The notes beneath the pieces were generated by a model that saw only the letters and a list, made by a program, of their open reading frames with translations, was not told where the DNA came from and made no database searches. From CAXBES01 sp963974915 (GTDB lineage Bacteria; Bacteroidota; Bacteroidia; Flavobacteriales; Flavobacteriaceae): 64,000 nt of DNA. Positions 16,941-26,213 of this stretch are shown here, piece by piece. How positions within the stretch are numbered: position 1 is the stretch's first letter; every line of letters begins with the position of its first letter. The translations under genes and the position numbers were made by a program. The DNA lies in assembly GCA_963974915.1 (NCBI GenBank), contig CAXBES010000004.1:1-64000 (forward strand), given 5' to 3'.

Positions 16941-17984
16941 ATGTATCTAAAAAAAATTCTACTGGCAGTTGTCTTAATAGGTTTAGTCGCAATGGGTGGC
17001 TTTGCATATTACGTATATTCTAATATTTTTCACCCAAATACGGCATTCAATAATGATGAAGCCCATGTATATATTCCTACCGGTGCGAGATTTAGTGATG
17101 TTTTAGACGAATTACGTCCCTTATTAGAAAACCCTGTCTCCTTTGAAGCAGTTGCAAACAGAAAAGGTTATCCTTCCAATGTCAAGCCCGGACATTTTAT
17201 TATTGAAAAGGGAATGAATAATAACGATATTGTTAATACAATTAGAAGCAGAAACGTTCCCATTATGGTTAAATACAATAATCAGGAACGAATTGAAGAT
17301 TTAGCCGGTCATATTGCTCGTCAGATTGAAGCAGACAGTCTTAACTTGTTAAGCGCAATGCGGGATAAGGATTTTTTAAAGGATATGGACCTAAATGAAG
17401 ACAATGCTCTATCCCTGTATTTACCCAATACTTATGAAATGTATTGGAATACGTCTGCTGAAGATTTCAGAGACAGAATGCAGAAAGAATACGAACGTTT
17501 CTGGAATGCAGAGCGATTGCAAAAGGCAAAGGCACTAGGTCTAACAAGAGAAGAGGTGATGTCTTTAGCGGCCATTGTTCAAAAAGAAACTGCTAAAGTA
17601 GAGGAGCGTAAACGAGTGGCGGGAGTATATATTAACCGACTAAAGCGCGGGATGTTATTACAAGCTGATCCTACGGTTATTTTTGCCAAGAAAAAGGCAG
17701 AAAACGATTATGAACAAGTAATCAAGCGAGTTCTTTATCGTGACCTCGAATTAGATTCTCCTTATAATACCTATAAATATGCAGGGGTGCCTCCGGGACC
17801 TATTGCAATGCCCGATATATCGTCTATAGACGGGGTATTAAATTATGAAGAGCACGATTATCTATATTTTGTGGCGAATGTTTCAAATTTTGGATATCAT
17901 AAGTTTGCCAAAACTCTTGCTCAACATAATCGTAATAAACAAGAATATGTTCGTTGGGTAAATGCTAACGGAGTTAATAGATAA
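16941..17984 (+). CDS. mltG: Endolytic murein transglycosylase
   Basis: MltG cleaves nascent glycan strands at the inner membrane and sets their length. One N-terminal membrane anchor (about residues 5-27) is followed by a LysM-like part and the YceG domain with the catalytic glutamate Glu216 in AAIVQKETAKVEERKRVAG and the downstream LLQADPTVIFA. The 347-residue length is typical. It is third in the dapF operon, so a precursor-synthesis gene and a glycan-processing gene are co-expressed. Confidence 0.96.
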   Translation: MYLKKILLAVVLIGLVAMGGFAYYVYSNIFHPNTAFNNDEAHVYIPTGARFSDVLDELRPLLENPVSFEAVANRKGYPSNVKPGHFIIEKGMNNNDIVNTIRSRNVPIMVKYNNQERIEDLAGHIARQIEADSLNLLSAMRDKDFLKDMDLNEDNALSLYLPNTYEMYWNTSAEDFRDRMQKEYERFWNAERLQKAKALGLTREEVMSLAAIVQKETAKVEERKRVAGVYINRLKRGMLLQADPTVIFAKKKAENDYEQVIKRVLYRDLELDSPYNTYKYAGVPPGPIAMPDISSIDGVLNYEEHDYLYFVANVSNFGYHKFAKTLAQHNRNKQEYVRWVNANGVNR

Positions 17985-18296
17985 CGTATTTTTGAGATAT
18001 TCACATTCTTTTTAATAATTAGTGTATTTAGCCGATTTTATGTAACTATCAGTCAATCAGATAGATAAAATCGTTAAAATGTTTATAACTTTGTGGTTAA
18101 AATTCGTTAATCTTCTCATAATCAGTCAATCTCTACACTATTTTAGCACGATAAATTTGTAAGAAAACTCATCTTTCGATGAAATACCTGTAACATTAAC
18201 AATTATTAACAGTCTATAAATCAGATTTGTGTAAAAAGCCGTATCTTTGCGCGCTGAAATTATGAGTGTGAAAATTCTCACTTTAAATATTTTAAA
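17985..18296. other. 312-bp intergenic region with a promoter
   Basis: AT-rich DNA between mltG and the lysozyme-fold gene. The only signal I see is a TATCTTTG element at 18242-18249, about 47 nt before the next start codon. No small ORF or RNA gene is evident. Confidence 0.6.
18242..18249 (+). promoter_or_regulatory. Predicted promoter of the lysozyme-fold gene
   Basis: TATCTTTG is an exact TAnnTTTG match about 47 nt upstream of the 18297 start. A TTTG lies at 18226-18229, closer than the usual -33 spacing. Confidence 0.5.
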
Positions 18297-18944
18297 ATGA
18301 AAAAGAATCTCTTACAAGCAACAATGATCCTTATAGTTACCATAATGGTATCTATGAGCTTTTCTTTTAAGAAGGTTGATATGTCTCACTATAAAACCGA
18401 CGGTTTAGAGCTCAATTATTATGTTCCTAATCAGGATGAGGTGACCTCTTTATTTGAAGAGGCTGCTCCGGTTCAATATCAATTATTTTTAGGGAAAACG
18501 TACGTCGGATTTAAAGAAGCTTTAGGTTTCAAAGAATCCAGAGGGGACTATCAAATTGTGAATCAGTTTGGTTATATGGGGAAATACCAATTTGCAAAGT
18601 CAACACTTAGCATGATTGGTGTGTATAATTCTCAGGCTTTTATGGAAGACAGTAGACTTCAGGAAAAAGCATTTACGGCATACACTTCTAGAAATAAATG
18701 GATATTACGTAAAGACATTAAAAGATTTGCGGGAAGATATGTTGGAGGAGTTAAAGTAACAGAATCCGGAATTCTTGCAGCTGCGCATTTAGCGGGTGCT
18801 GGAAATGTGAAAAAGTTTTTAAGAAGTGGTGGTGTTGAAGGTTTTGAAGATGCCAACGGTACTTCAATACGTTATTACCTTAGAAAGTTTTCAGGCTACG
18901 ACACTTCTCATATTATACCCAATAGAAAAGCAAAAGTATTGTAA
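18297..18944 (+). CDS. Exported lysozyme-fold (SLT-like) protein
   Basis: A 215-residue protein with an N-terminal signal peptide/anchor (about 1-24). The segment GFKEALGFKESRGDYQIVN (about 71-89) followed by GYMGKYQFAKSTL and the late GILAAAHLAGAGNVKKFL matches the lysozyme/SLT transglycosylase fold, with Glu80 the likely catalytic acid. Similar Flavobacteriia proteins are often annotated simply as peptidoglycan-binding. It has its own promoter, so it is expressed separately from mltG just upstream. Activity on murein is inferred, not shown. Confidence 0.8.
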   Translation: MKKNLLQATMILIVTIMVSMSFSFKKVDMSHYKTDGLELNYYVPNQDEVTSLFEEAAPVQYQLFLGKTYVGFKEALGFKESRGDYQIVNQFGYMGKYQFAKSTLSMIGVYNSQAFMEDSRLQEKAFTAYTSRNKWILRKDIKRFAGRYVGGVKVTESGILAAAHLAGAGNVKKFLRSGGVEGFEDANGTSIRYYLRKFSGYDTSHIIPNRKAKVL

Positions 18945-18951
18945 CCTTAAG

Positions 18952-19662
18952 TTACTTTTGAATTATAAACAAGGTGGGTCTTTTATTAAGGTCCACCTTT
19001 GTTTTTTTCCATACTTCCACCGGTGCCGTTTTTATATATTCGCTAGCCAAGGTAATATCACAGGCAACGCAGATCTGAGTTTTAGGATGCAGGGTGGACA
19101 GGAAACTCTCTAGTAACTGATTGTTTCTATATGGTGTTTCGATGAACAATTGCGACTGATTTTCATCACCCGATAATTTTTCATATTTTTTGATAGCGGC
19201 TTTTCTTTCCCCTTTATCAATTGGCAAATAACCGTTGAAGGCAAAATTTTGTCCGTTAAACCCACTAGCCATCATCGCTAATAAAATAGAGGAGGGGCCA
19301 ACTAATGGAACTACCTTTATTCCTTTAAGGTGTGCCTGATGCACTACGGCAGCACCGGGATCGGCTATACCGGGACAACCTGCATCACTAATTATACCCA
19401 TATCAAAACCTTCAAGACAGGGATCCAGCATCTCAGGGATCTCAAGTTCGTTGGTGAACTTATTAATAAGCTGTATTTGCAGATCGGGTTGTGATTTCTT
19501 GGAGTCAATACTTTTAATAAACCTTCTTGCATCTTTTTCATGTTCAACTATGTAGTGATCAATGTGTTCAACCGCTTTCTTCACGAGAAGTGGTAAAACT
19601 TCTAATGGTGGCGTATCGCCAAGTGTACATGGGATTAAATAAAGATTGCCTTGGGGTTTCAT
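18952..19662 (-). CDS. RsmI-family SAM-dependent methyltransferase
   Basis: A 236-residue tetrapyrrole-methylase-fold enzyme. Motifs include GNLYLIPCTLGDTPP at the N-terminus, MGIISDAGCPGIADPGAAVV (about 92-111) and VPLVGPSSILLAMMASG (about 118-134), which are shared with RsmI, the 16S rRNA C1402 2'-O-methyltransferase. The protein is shorter than canonical RsmI (about 280 residues), so it could be a paralogue with another RNA target. It ends 7 nt from the convergent lysozyme-fold gene. Confidence 0.88.
   Translation of the reverse strand: MKPQGNLYLIPCTLGDTPPLEVLPLLVKKAVEHIDHYIVEHEKDARRFIKSIDSKKSQPDLQIQLINKFTNELEIPEMLDPCLEGFDMGIISDAGCPGIADPGAAVVHQAHLKGIKVVPLVGPSSILLAMMASGFNGQNFAFNGYLPIDKGERKAAIKKYEKLSGDENQSQLFIETPYRNNQLLESFLSTLHPKTQICVACDITLASEYIKTAPVEVWKKTKVDLNKRPTLFIIQK
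18971..19008 (+). terminator. Terminator embedded in the end of the RsmI-like gene
   Basis: AAGGTGG (18971-18977) pairs with CCACCTT (18993-18999) and is followed by a seven-T run on the plus strand. It would terminate the lysozyme-fold transcript inside the 3' coding end of the convergent methyltransferase gene. Confidence 0.55.
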
Positions 19663-19669
19663 AAGTAGG

Positions 19670-21049
19670 TTATTCTACAATAAGTTTTTTTATAAAGGAG
19701 TTATTATCCGCTGTCGTAATTCGAACCAAATAAATTCCCTGTGAAAGTGTTTCAATTTTTATGTTTTTTTCTGAAGCGCTTATATTTTCTTCTGAAATTA
19801 ATACGCTTCCCTTAAGGTCTATGATCTCAACAGAAGTAATTTCAGTATTCTCGATGTTTAAACTAACTTCATCTGAAGCGGGATTGGGAACGATGCTAAT
19901 TAATGGTGCATCGAAACTGGATGTCCCGGCAATGGGATCTTCTACGATCTTATAAATCGTTCCTCCAATAGAGACAATGTAAAGTTCATTATTAACATCT
20001 TGACCAAAGGCCACCCATGAGCCACCAAATGTCCCGTGTTCTACTAATGTTCCGTTTTCATCGATCGTGCCTATAAGTCCGCTACAAACATCCCCAAAAA
20101 AATAATACCCATCTAAACTCGGTTGGTCAGATCCTCTGTACACCATTCCTCCGGTAACCGAACAATTTGGTGTTCCGGTACTCGATGAGTATTCTCCAAT
20201 AGGGAATGTTAGTTCGCTCATTGAAGGGCAACCTGTCGTGTTAAAGGGTTGAGAGCCTTCGTAGCATCTCCATCCATAATTTAATCCGGCAGCACTGGCG
20301 TCGGCTTTATTAATCTCCTCTACATCACCTTGCCCTACATCACCTATCCAGAGATCTCCCGTTAAGCTATCGAACGAAAATCGCCATGGATTTCTAAGTC
20401 CGTAGGCCCAAATTTCTTCTGCATTAGTAGGATGACCTGCAAATGGATTAGTGGGAGGGATGGTGTATGCGCCGGCACCCGGAGTATCAATATCAAGACG
20501 TAGTAATTTACCTAATAAAATAGTGGTGTTTTGTGCGCGATTGCCCGGATCCCCTCCGCTGCCACCGTCACCAGAGGCGATATATAAGTATCCGTCAGGA
20601 CCAAAAGCAATACCTCCTCCATTGTGATTTGGAAAAGGTTGCGCGTATTCCAGTATTTCCAGTTCGGAACCTGGCAGTGCGATGTCCGGATCTCCAGGGT
20701 CTACAGAGAATCGAGCAATGCGGGTAGTGCCTCCAATTTTAGTATAATTAACGTAAAAGAATCCGTTGTTTTGATAGTCGGGATGAAATGCGAGTCCCAG
20801 TAAACCTTGTTCACTGGCACCGGAAACTAAACCAGAGATATCTAGAAAGGGGGTAGGGTTAACTGTTCCATTAGACTGTATGACCTTTATCAAGCCATCT
20901 TGTTCTACAACAAATAATCTGTCATCGCCTGCATTTTGAATGTCAACCGGGTCTGAGAAACCATCTTTAAAAAATTCCAGTTCAAAATTTTGTGCAGATA
21001 ATAGGCATGAACATATCAAGCCTAATAATAGGAGGATACTTCTTTTCAT
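19670..21049 (-). CDS. PQQ-type soluble sugar dehydrogenase with T9SS sorting domain
   Basis: A secreted six-bladed beta-propeller of the glucose/sorbosone dehydrogenase type. The signal peptide (about 1-19, ending LLSAQ) is followed by the propeller (about 22-365) with FLDISGLVS, GLLGLAFHPDY, PFPNHNGGGIAFGPDG and YGLRNPWRFSFD, the last two being family hallmarks. The C-terminal ~75 residues form a type A T9SS sorting domain (IVPNPASDEVSLNI to FIKKLIVE). I chose the ATG at 21049 (MKRSILLLLG); the upstream 49 codons overlap the phosphatase gene. No PQQ synthesis genes are in the window, so cofactor and substrate are open. Confidence 0.9.
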   Translation of the reverse strand: MKRSILLLLGLICSCLLSAQNFELEFFKDGFSDPVDIQNAGDDRLFVVEQDGLIKVIQSNGTVNPTPFLDISGLVSGASEQGLLGLAFHPDYQNNGFFYVNYTKIGGTTRIARFSVDPGDPDIALPGSELEILEYAQPFPNHNGGGIAFGPDGYLYIASGDGGSGGDPGNRAQNTTILLGKLLRLDIDTPGAGAYTIPPTNPFAGHPTNAEEIWAYGLRNPWRFSFDSLTGDLWIGDVGQGDVEEINKADASAAGLNYGWRCYEGSQPFNTTGCPSMSELTFPIGEYSSSTGTPNCSVTGGMVYRGSDQPSLDGYYFFGDVCSGLIGTIDENGTLVEHGTFGGSWVAFGQDVNNELYIVSIGGTIYKIVEDPIAGTSSFDAPLISIVPNPASDEVSLNIENTEITSVEIIDLKGSVLISEENISASEKNIKIETLSQGIYLVRITTADNNSFIKKLIVE

Positions 21050-21101
21050 AATTTTTTTTTCAAGGATTACTAAAGTAATGAAATTGAAGGAATAATAAAA
21101 C

Positions 21102-21554
21102 TTAAATTCTCGCCGCAATTTTCTCACAGGCTTCGTCGAGCATGCGATAAACATTTTCAAATCCCAATTCTCCCCCGTAATACGGATCGGGGACATCTAC
21201 GTTTTCTGAAGGAAAGATCTCATCGAGGATAAGTGAAACTTTGTTTCTGTCGGTTTCAGTTTTTGCCAATGCCAGAACATTTTGTTTATTGGAGTTGTCC
21301 ATCACGAATATGTGATCAAATTCTGAAAAGTCTTCAGCTTTAAATTGTCTTCCACGCTGATTCGTAATATCAATACCGTATTTCTCACCAACAGCGATGC
21401 TTCTTTTATCGGGAAGGTCACCCACGTGCCAATGTCCGGTTCCGGCCGAATCGACAAAAACTTTGTTGCTATCCACTTTCGACCTTAGTAAACCTTCGGC
21501 CAGGGGTGAACGACAGATATTGCCTAAACAGACCATTAATACCTTTGTCTTCAT
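21102..21554 (-). CDS. Low-molecular-weight protein-tyrosine phosphatase
   Basis: A 150-residue cytoplasmic phosphatase. The P-loop CLGNICRS (nucleophile Cys9, Arg15) is at the N-terminus and the general-acid aspartate Asp123 is in DVPDPYYGG, with the usual length. It removes phosphate from protein tyrosines or, in some members, arginine. No tyrosine kinase or capsule locus is nearby, so the target is unknown. It lies 39 nt after dnaA on the same strand and may share its transcript. Confidence 0.95.
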   Translation of the reverse strand: MKTKVLMVCLGNICRSPLAEGLLRSKVDSNKVFVDSAGTGHWHVGDLPDKRSIAVGEKYGIDITNQRGRQFKAEDFSEFDHIFVMDNSNKQNVLALAKTETDRNKVSLILDEIFPSENVDVPDPYYGGELGFENVYRMLDEACEKIAARI

Positions 21555-21593
21555 ATCAAGTGAGCTTTTCAGAATAAATTCAGAAAAAAAACG

Positions 21594-23021
21594 CTATAAA
21601 GTCAGTTTTTTGTTAAGGTCTTCTACGTACTTTCTGAATTGTTTATCGGTACTTGAAAGATTATCAACTGTTTTACAAGCATGCAAAACTGTAGCGTGAT
21701 CTCTTTGACCTATTTGTGATCCAATAGAAGCTAAGGAAGCTTTTGTGAACTTTTTGGCAAAGAACATCGCTAACTGACGGGCTTGAACTATATGACGCTT
21801 TCTAGTCTTCGACTGTAGTGTGTCAACGTCCATTTGGAAGTAATCACTCACCACTTTTTGGATATAATCTATAGAAACCTCACGTTTGGTGTGTTTCACG
21901 TAGTTATCAACGATCTTTTTCGCCAAATCGATGGTGATCTCTCTCTTGTTGAAAGAAGAATGAGCGATCAAAGAGATAATAGCACCTTCTAATTCTCTAA
22001 TATTGGTCTTAATATTGTTTGCCAAGAACTCTACAATATCTTCGGGCATTTCAACACCGTCTCTGTACAGTTTATTTTTAATAATTGCAACCCGTGTATC
22101 ATAATCAGGGTGATTCAACTCTGCCGAAAGTCCCCATTTAAATCTGGATAGAAGACGTTGTTCTATATCGATCATATCTACAGGCGCTTTATCACTGGTT
22201 AAAATGACTTGCTTCCCGTTTTGATGTAAGTGATTAAAGATATGGAAGAAAACATCTTGTGTTCCTGCCTTTCCTGAGAGTAGTTGAATATCGTCAACAA
22301 TTAATACGTCAATGATCTGGTAAAAATGAATAAAGTCGTTTCTGTTATTCTTTTTAACCGACTCGATATATTGTTGTGTAAATTTCTCTGCAGAAATATA
22401 CAGCACCGTTTTTTCGGGATATTTATCTTTTATTTCAACACCAATGGCGTGACCAAGGTGGGTTTTACCCAATCCAACACCTCCAAAAATCAATAATGGA
22501 TTAAAGGAAGTACCTCCCGGCTTATTAGCGACAGCTAAACCGGCCGAACGCGCCAATCTATTCGATTCACCTTCCAGGAAGTTTTCGAAATTGTAATTCG
22601 GATTTAACTGAGATTCAATTTTTACATTGCGAATTCCGGGAATTACAAATGGATTTTTTAACTCCGGACTCTTATTCTTTAACGGAACATCTACTTCTTG
22701 CGATTGCACCTGACTTCTGTTTGAACTTGGAATTTTTTCGGTAAAAGGCTGTTTATTGCCATAAGTGTTTTCCATCTTGATGATGTAGACCAATTTGGCA
22801 GAAGTGCCTAGTTCTTTCGTCAATGAGACTTTTAACAGCTTTACATAATGTTCTTCAAGCCATTCGTAGAAAAATTTACTAGGAACCTGAATACTTAAAG
22901 CGTTGTCGGTTAACTTAACCGCTTTTATTGGTTCGAACCAAGTTTTGTACGCCTGCGAAGTAATGTTATCTTCAATAAAGGACAAACAATTGTTCCAAAC
23001 CGATTCAGCAGTTTTGCTCAT
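21594..23021 (-). CDS. dnaA: Chromosomal replication initiator protein DnaA
   Basis: Binds oriC and opens it for replication. All four domains are present in 475 residues: domain I (about 1-85), a linker (about 86-140), the AAA+ domain with Walker A IFGGVGLGKTHLG (about 178-190) and Walker B VLIVDDIQLL (about 239-248), and the DNA-binding domain IV with QRDHATVLHACKTVDNL near the C-terminus. The gene is divergent from a thioesterase. I see no cluster of TTATCCACA boxes beside it, so oriC is probably elsewhere, and dnaN is not adjacent. Confidence 0.98.
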   Translation of the reverse strand: MSKTAESVWNNCLSFIEDNITSQAYKTWFEPIKAVKLTDNALSIQVPSKFFYEWLEEHYVKLLKVSLTKELGTSAKLVYIIKMENTYGNKQPFTEKIPSSNRSQVQSQEVDVPLKNKSPELKNPFVIPGIRNVKIESQLNPNYNFENFLEGESNRLARSAGLAVANKPGGTSFNPLLIFGGVGLGKTHLGHAIGVEIKDKYPEKTVLYISAEKFTQQYIESVKKNNRNDFIHFYQIIDVLIVDDIQLLSGKAGTQDVFFHIFNHLHQNGKQVILTSDKAPVDMIDIEQRLLSRFKWGLSAELNHPDYDTRVAIIKNKLYRDGVEMPEDIVEFLANNIKTNIRELEGAIISLIAHSSFNKREITIDLAKKIVDNYVKHTKREVSIDYIQKVVSDYFQMDVDTLQSKTRKRHIVQARQLAMFFAKKFTKASLASIGSQIGQRDHATVLHACKTVDNLSSTDKQFRKYVEDLNKKLTL

Positions 23022-23230
23022 AGTTAAATTTCGAAGTTATTTTAAGTTGATTTATCGTGGTTAAAAAGTGGGAGAAAAGAATATTCTCTAACGTTTTCTT
23101 AACACTGCAAATATGTGAACAAATTATTGAAAAAAAAAATAGAAAGCCTATTGAATTTGTAGTTTTTTTTTCTCATACTGTACATAATTCAAAGCTACGA
23201 AAAAAGTTCCCCTTTTTAAATTTTTTATTT
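23022..23230. other. dnaA/thioesterase divergent intergenic region
   Basis: A 209-bp AT-rich stretch that holds the promoters of both flanking genes. The plus-strand frame of the thioesterase stays open back to 23057, but those 58 codons show none of the hotdog fold. No DnaA-box cluster or clear inverted repeat is seen. Confidence 0.5.
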
Positions 23231-23623
23231 GTGAAAAAAGCGCAGACATCCCTAAGAGTACGATATGGAGAAACAGATCAAATGGGAATAGTTTATTACG
23301 GAAATTACGCACAGTATTTAGAACAGGGTAGAACCGAATGGCTAAGAAATATCGGCTTTTCATACAAATGGATGGAAGAGAATGGAATACATCTTCCGGT
23401 TATAAATTTAAACATTGATTATAAGGCTCCTGCCTATTATGACGATATATTAACCATTACTACCAGCTTAACGAAAATTCCTACAGCACGTATCGATTTT
23501 TACTACGAAATTCACAATCAAGAGGGTAAACTTCTTATTACGGCTACGACCACTTTGGTATTTGTAAATAGTACTACAAATAGGCCTAGAAAAGCACCCG
23601 ATTATCTGTTGGAAAAATTATAA
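23231..23623 (+). CDS. YbgC/FadM-like acyl-CoA thioesterase
   Basis: A 130-residue hotdog-fold enzyme that hydrolyses acyl-CoA thioesters. The signature RYGETDQMGIVYYGNYAQYLE (about 10-30, in part) carries the catalytic Asp16, and the later LNIDYKAPAYYDD fits the family. I chose the GTG at 23231 because it gives the standard length and places the motif as in homologues. The chain-length preference cannot be told. It stands alone, divergent from dnaA. Confidence 0.9.
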   Translation: MKKAQTSLRVRYGETDQMGIVYYGNYAQYLEQGRTEWLRNIGFSYKWMEENGIHLPVINLNIDYKAPAYYDDILTITTSLTKIPTARIDFYYEIHNQEGKLLITATTTLVFVNSTTNRPRKAPDYLLEKL

Positions 23624-23650
23624 AAATGGTTAAACAAAATTCAGCAATTT

Positions 23651-24265
23651 TTATGATTTCTTAATTTTTTTGATCTCGACTTTGTAGGTATTTTTAAATA
23701 ACTCAAATATTCTTTCTGCTTCTTTTTTTCGAACCGAGATCACGATTTCACAATCGAGTTCCATCTTTTGGTCGGTAATTGAAAGATCTTCCTCCTTAAT
23801 AATTCGCATAACCACATTCATTTCGGGGTAGTCAAAACGCAAGACAAAGTTTTCATCAATTGTTCTTTCTACTATTTTAGAAGTTTCCAGAGCCATTTGT
23901 GCAGCGGTTTTATAGGCTTGTATCAATCCGCCAACTCCCAGTTTGGTACCGCCAAAATACCGTACTACGACTACTAAAACATTAGTGACATCAAAGGATT
24001 GTAATTGTCCGTAAATAGGCATTCCTGCACTGTTAGATGGTTCTCCGTCGTCATTGACTCGATAGCTTGAGTAATCTTTTCCCAATTGCCAGGCATAACA
24101 CCAATGCCTCGCATTGTAGTGTTCTTTTTTAATATTTTCAAGACATTCTTTTACTGCTTCTTCATCTTCTACCGGAAATGCCAAACCAAAGAATTTACTG
24201 CCTTTTTCCTTAAAAAGTACTTCCTTGCTTGGCTTAACAATTGTTTTATATGTATCCTTTTCCAT
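23651..24265 (-). CDS. YigZ/IMPACT family protein
   Basis: A 204-residue cytoplasmic protein of the YigZ family (Impact N-terminal domain). The diagnostic stretch KEHYNARHWCYAWQLG (about 47-62) is followed by VNDDGEPSNSAGMPIYGQL and VVRYFGGTKLGVGGLIQAYK. The family has been linked to translation-related regulation in eukaryotes; in bacteria its role is unclear. I chose the ATG at 24265, which overlaps the TAA of the upstream transporter gene (TAATG) and gives the usual MEKDTY start; an in-frame ATG at 24271 adds two residues. Confidence 0.93.
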   Translation of the reverse strand: MEKDTYKTIVKPSKEVLFKEKGSKFFGLAFPVEDEEAVKECLENIKKEHYNARHWCYAWQLGKDYSSYRVNDDGEPSNSAGMPIYGQLQSFDVTNVLVVVVRYFGGTKLGVGGLIQAYKTAAQMALETSKIVERTIDENFVLRFDYPEMNVVMRIIKEEDLSITDQKMELDCEIVISVRKKEAERIFELFKNTYKVEIKKIKKS

Positions 24266-25137
24266 TACCATGACGAAAGTGCTACTAAAAAGATGCTAAC
24301 GATGGCAAGAATAATTCCTATCCAGTTTTTCATCAACAGCTTTTCGTTAAATAATAAGATCCCTACTAGGGTCGATAACATGACTATCGCAACATTATTA
24401 ACAGTAAAGATTCCGGAACTATCAAAAATGTCACTCCGCAATGCCTGCACAAGGAAGTAAACTGAAAAGTAATTGGGAATTCCTAATGCGATCCCACCTA
24501 TAACGTTTTTTATCTCAAATTTGAATGTACCACGAATCGCTTGTGTGATTAAAATGAGCACTCCAATAGAAGCAGCCGTGGCGAAAATAGTTGCCGAAAA
24601 TAAGGGCACATCGTTTGCTGCGACAAAAGTATCTTCCAAATACTTAATGCTGGTATCAATTATTCCACTCCCAAGAAAAACCAATAAGGGAAGAATTAAA
24701 TTCTTCTTTCTTATGGTTAGTCCGTCACGTGTTTTGATGGAGGCGAGATATACCGCTACTAATGCTAAAATAATTCCAATTAACTTAAACCATCCTAAGC
24801 TTTCTTTATAATATACGAGGCCGAATACAATAGGTATCACCACGCTCATCTTCGTAGCAACCGATACGACCGAAAGTCCGCTGCGCTGTGTTGTAAGCGC
24901 CATCAAATTAAATACGATAATAAACATAGCTCCCAGGCCTAGGGTGTAATAAAACCATGAAAACTCAGGAATTTGCGACAAGGTGATCGTTTCACTATAA
25001 CCAATAAGCCCACTTATACATGCCACCACGTAATTCACAATTATGGCATGCATGGTATTAATCTTAAACCGACTAAACAATTTAAAGATCACGAAAATAA
25101 GAGTGGAAGCAAGGATGCTTAGACTAAGTGGAATCAA
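24265..25137 (-). CDS. EamA/DMT-superfamily transporter
   Basis: A 290-residue inner-membrane protein with about ten hydrophobic segments in two five-helix halves, as in the EamA drug/metabolite transporter family. The second half holds NYFSVYFLVQALRSD and the final helices end in FLVALSSW. The substrate is unknown. It starts within the end of ribD (4-nt overlap) and its stop overlaps the YigZ start, so ribD, this gene and YigZ are translationally coupled. Confidence 0.9.
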   Translation of the reverse strand: MIPLSLSILASTLIFVIFKLFSRFKINTMHAIIVNYVVACISGLIGYSETITLSQIPEFSWFYYTLGLGAMFIIVFNLMALTTQRSGLSVVSVATKMSVVIPIVFGLVYYKESLGWFKLIGIILALVAVYLASIKTRDGLTIRKKNLILPLLVFLGSGIIDTSIKYLEDTFVAANDVPLFSATIFATAASIGVLILITQAIRGTFKFEIKNVIGGIALGIPNYFSVYFLVQALRSDIFDSSGIFTVNNVAIVMLSTLVGILLFNEKLLMKNWIGIILAIVSIFLVALSSW

Positions 25138-26186
25138 TGGGCGCTATTTATGAAGGATTGTAAAGTGTTGTCTTTTATTTTTTCTTCAATGTATTTTTCT
25201 TCGGAAAGCTTAGGTGCTGCAACTCCGTCTTCAAAGGTAGCATTTCCTGTGTAAACCGAAGCTTCATCCCATAAGTTACTATCTATAAAACTTTGAAGTG
25301 TTTTTGACCCTCCTTCAACGATAACCGATTGTATACCGTTCTTGTAAAGTATATCACAGATCTGTGGCGCGAGTTCTTCTGAAAAATCTGCTGTTACCAA
25401 CTTTATATGTTCGCCGTAATTAGCATTATTTTCAGAAATTAAGATTGTACTTGCATCAAGGTTAAAAACTGAAGCGCTTTTAAGTATTTTGAGGTCTTTG
25501 TCGATCACTACCCTTACCGGTGATTTTCCATACCAGTTTCTGGTGGTTAAACCCGGGTCATCATCTAAAACCGTGGTTGTTCCAACCAAAATAGCCTGTT
25601 CTTGAGCCCGGAGTTTATGAACAAATTGTCTGGCGTACTCATTGGTGATCCAGACAGGTTTTTTTTCATTCCCGCGGGTTGATTTCCCGGGAGCAATAAA
25701 GCCATTCAGCGTCTGAGCCCATTTCAAAATTATATATGGTCTCTTCTTTAAGTGAAATGTAAAAAAACGTTTATTTAATTGATCACATTCATCCGCTAGA
25801 ATACCAACAACTACATCGCAGCCCGCTTCCATCAACTTTTTTACTCCTCTCCCTGCGACTTTCGGGTTCGGATCTAAACTTCCTATCACGACCTTCTTAA
25901 TACCCGATGCAATGATCAAATCTGCACATGGTGGGGTTTTACCAAAGTGGCTACAGGGTTCTAAGCTCACATAAATAGTTGATCGTTGTAGCAAATCTTT
26001 ATTCACCACACTGTTGATAGCGTTAACTTCGGCATGTGGGAGTCCCGCGCGATAATGCCACCCTTCACCAATAATTGAATCATTAACTACAACTACACTC
26101 CCAACCAGTGGATTGGGGTAGGTAGTTCCCAAACCATTTTTAGCGAGTTCAATACATCGCGACATGAATTTTTCTGCTATCTTCAC
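25134..26186 (-). CDS. ribD: Bifunctional riboflavin biosynthesis deaminase/reductase
   Basis: Catalyses deamination and then side-chain reduction of the early pyrimidine intermediate in riboflavin synthesis. The deaminase domain shows the zinc ligands in HAEVNAI (His51, Glu53) and EPCSHFGKTPPCADL (Cys78 and Cys87). The reductase domain (about 150-350) contains FIAPGKSTRG and VIVEGGSKTLQSFID. I chose the GTG at 26186, giving 350 residues that begin MKIAEKFMSRCIELAKNG and match the N-terminal helix of homologues. The other rib genes are not in the window. Confidence 0.95.
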   Translation of the reverse strand: MKIAEKFMSRCIELAKNGLGTTYPNPLVGSVVVVNDSIIGEGWHYRAGLPHAEVNAINSVVNKDLLQRSTIYVSLEPCSHFGKTPPCADLIIASGIKKVVIGSLDPNPKVAGRGVKKLMEAGCDVVVGILADECDQLNKRFFTFHLKKRPYIILKWAQTLNGFIAPGKSTRGNEKKPVWITNEYARQFVHKLRAQEQAILVGTTTVLDDDPGLTTRNWYGKSPVRVVIDKDLKILKSASVFNLDASTILISENNANYGEHIKLVTADFSEELAPQICDILYKNGIQSVIVEGGSKTLQSFIDSNLWDEASVYTGNATFEDGVAAPKLSEEKYIEEKIKDNTLQSFINSAH

Positions 26187-26213
26187 AGCGTAAAAATACA
26201 ATGAATTGCTAAG

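Noticed and set aside
21050..21196. Upstream start for the PQQ-type sugar dehydrogenase
   Set aside because: It would place 49 non-signal residues before a clear signal peptide and overlap the phosphatase gene.
21594..23230. oriC next to dnaA
   Set aside because: No cluster of TTATCCACA-like boxes and no AT-rich repeat tract beyond the general base composition; dnaN is not adjacent.
23057..23230. Upstream in-frame extension of the thioesterase
   Set aside because: The 58 extra codons lack the hotdog fold and overlap the dnaA promoter region; the GTG at 23231 gives the family length.
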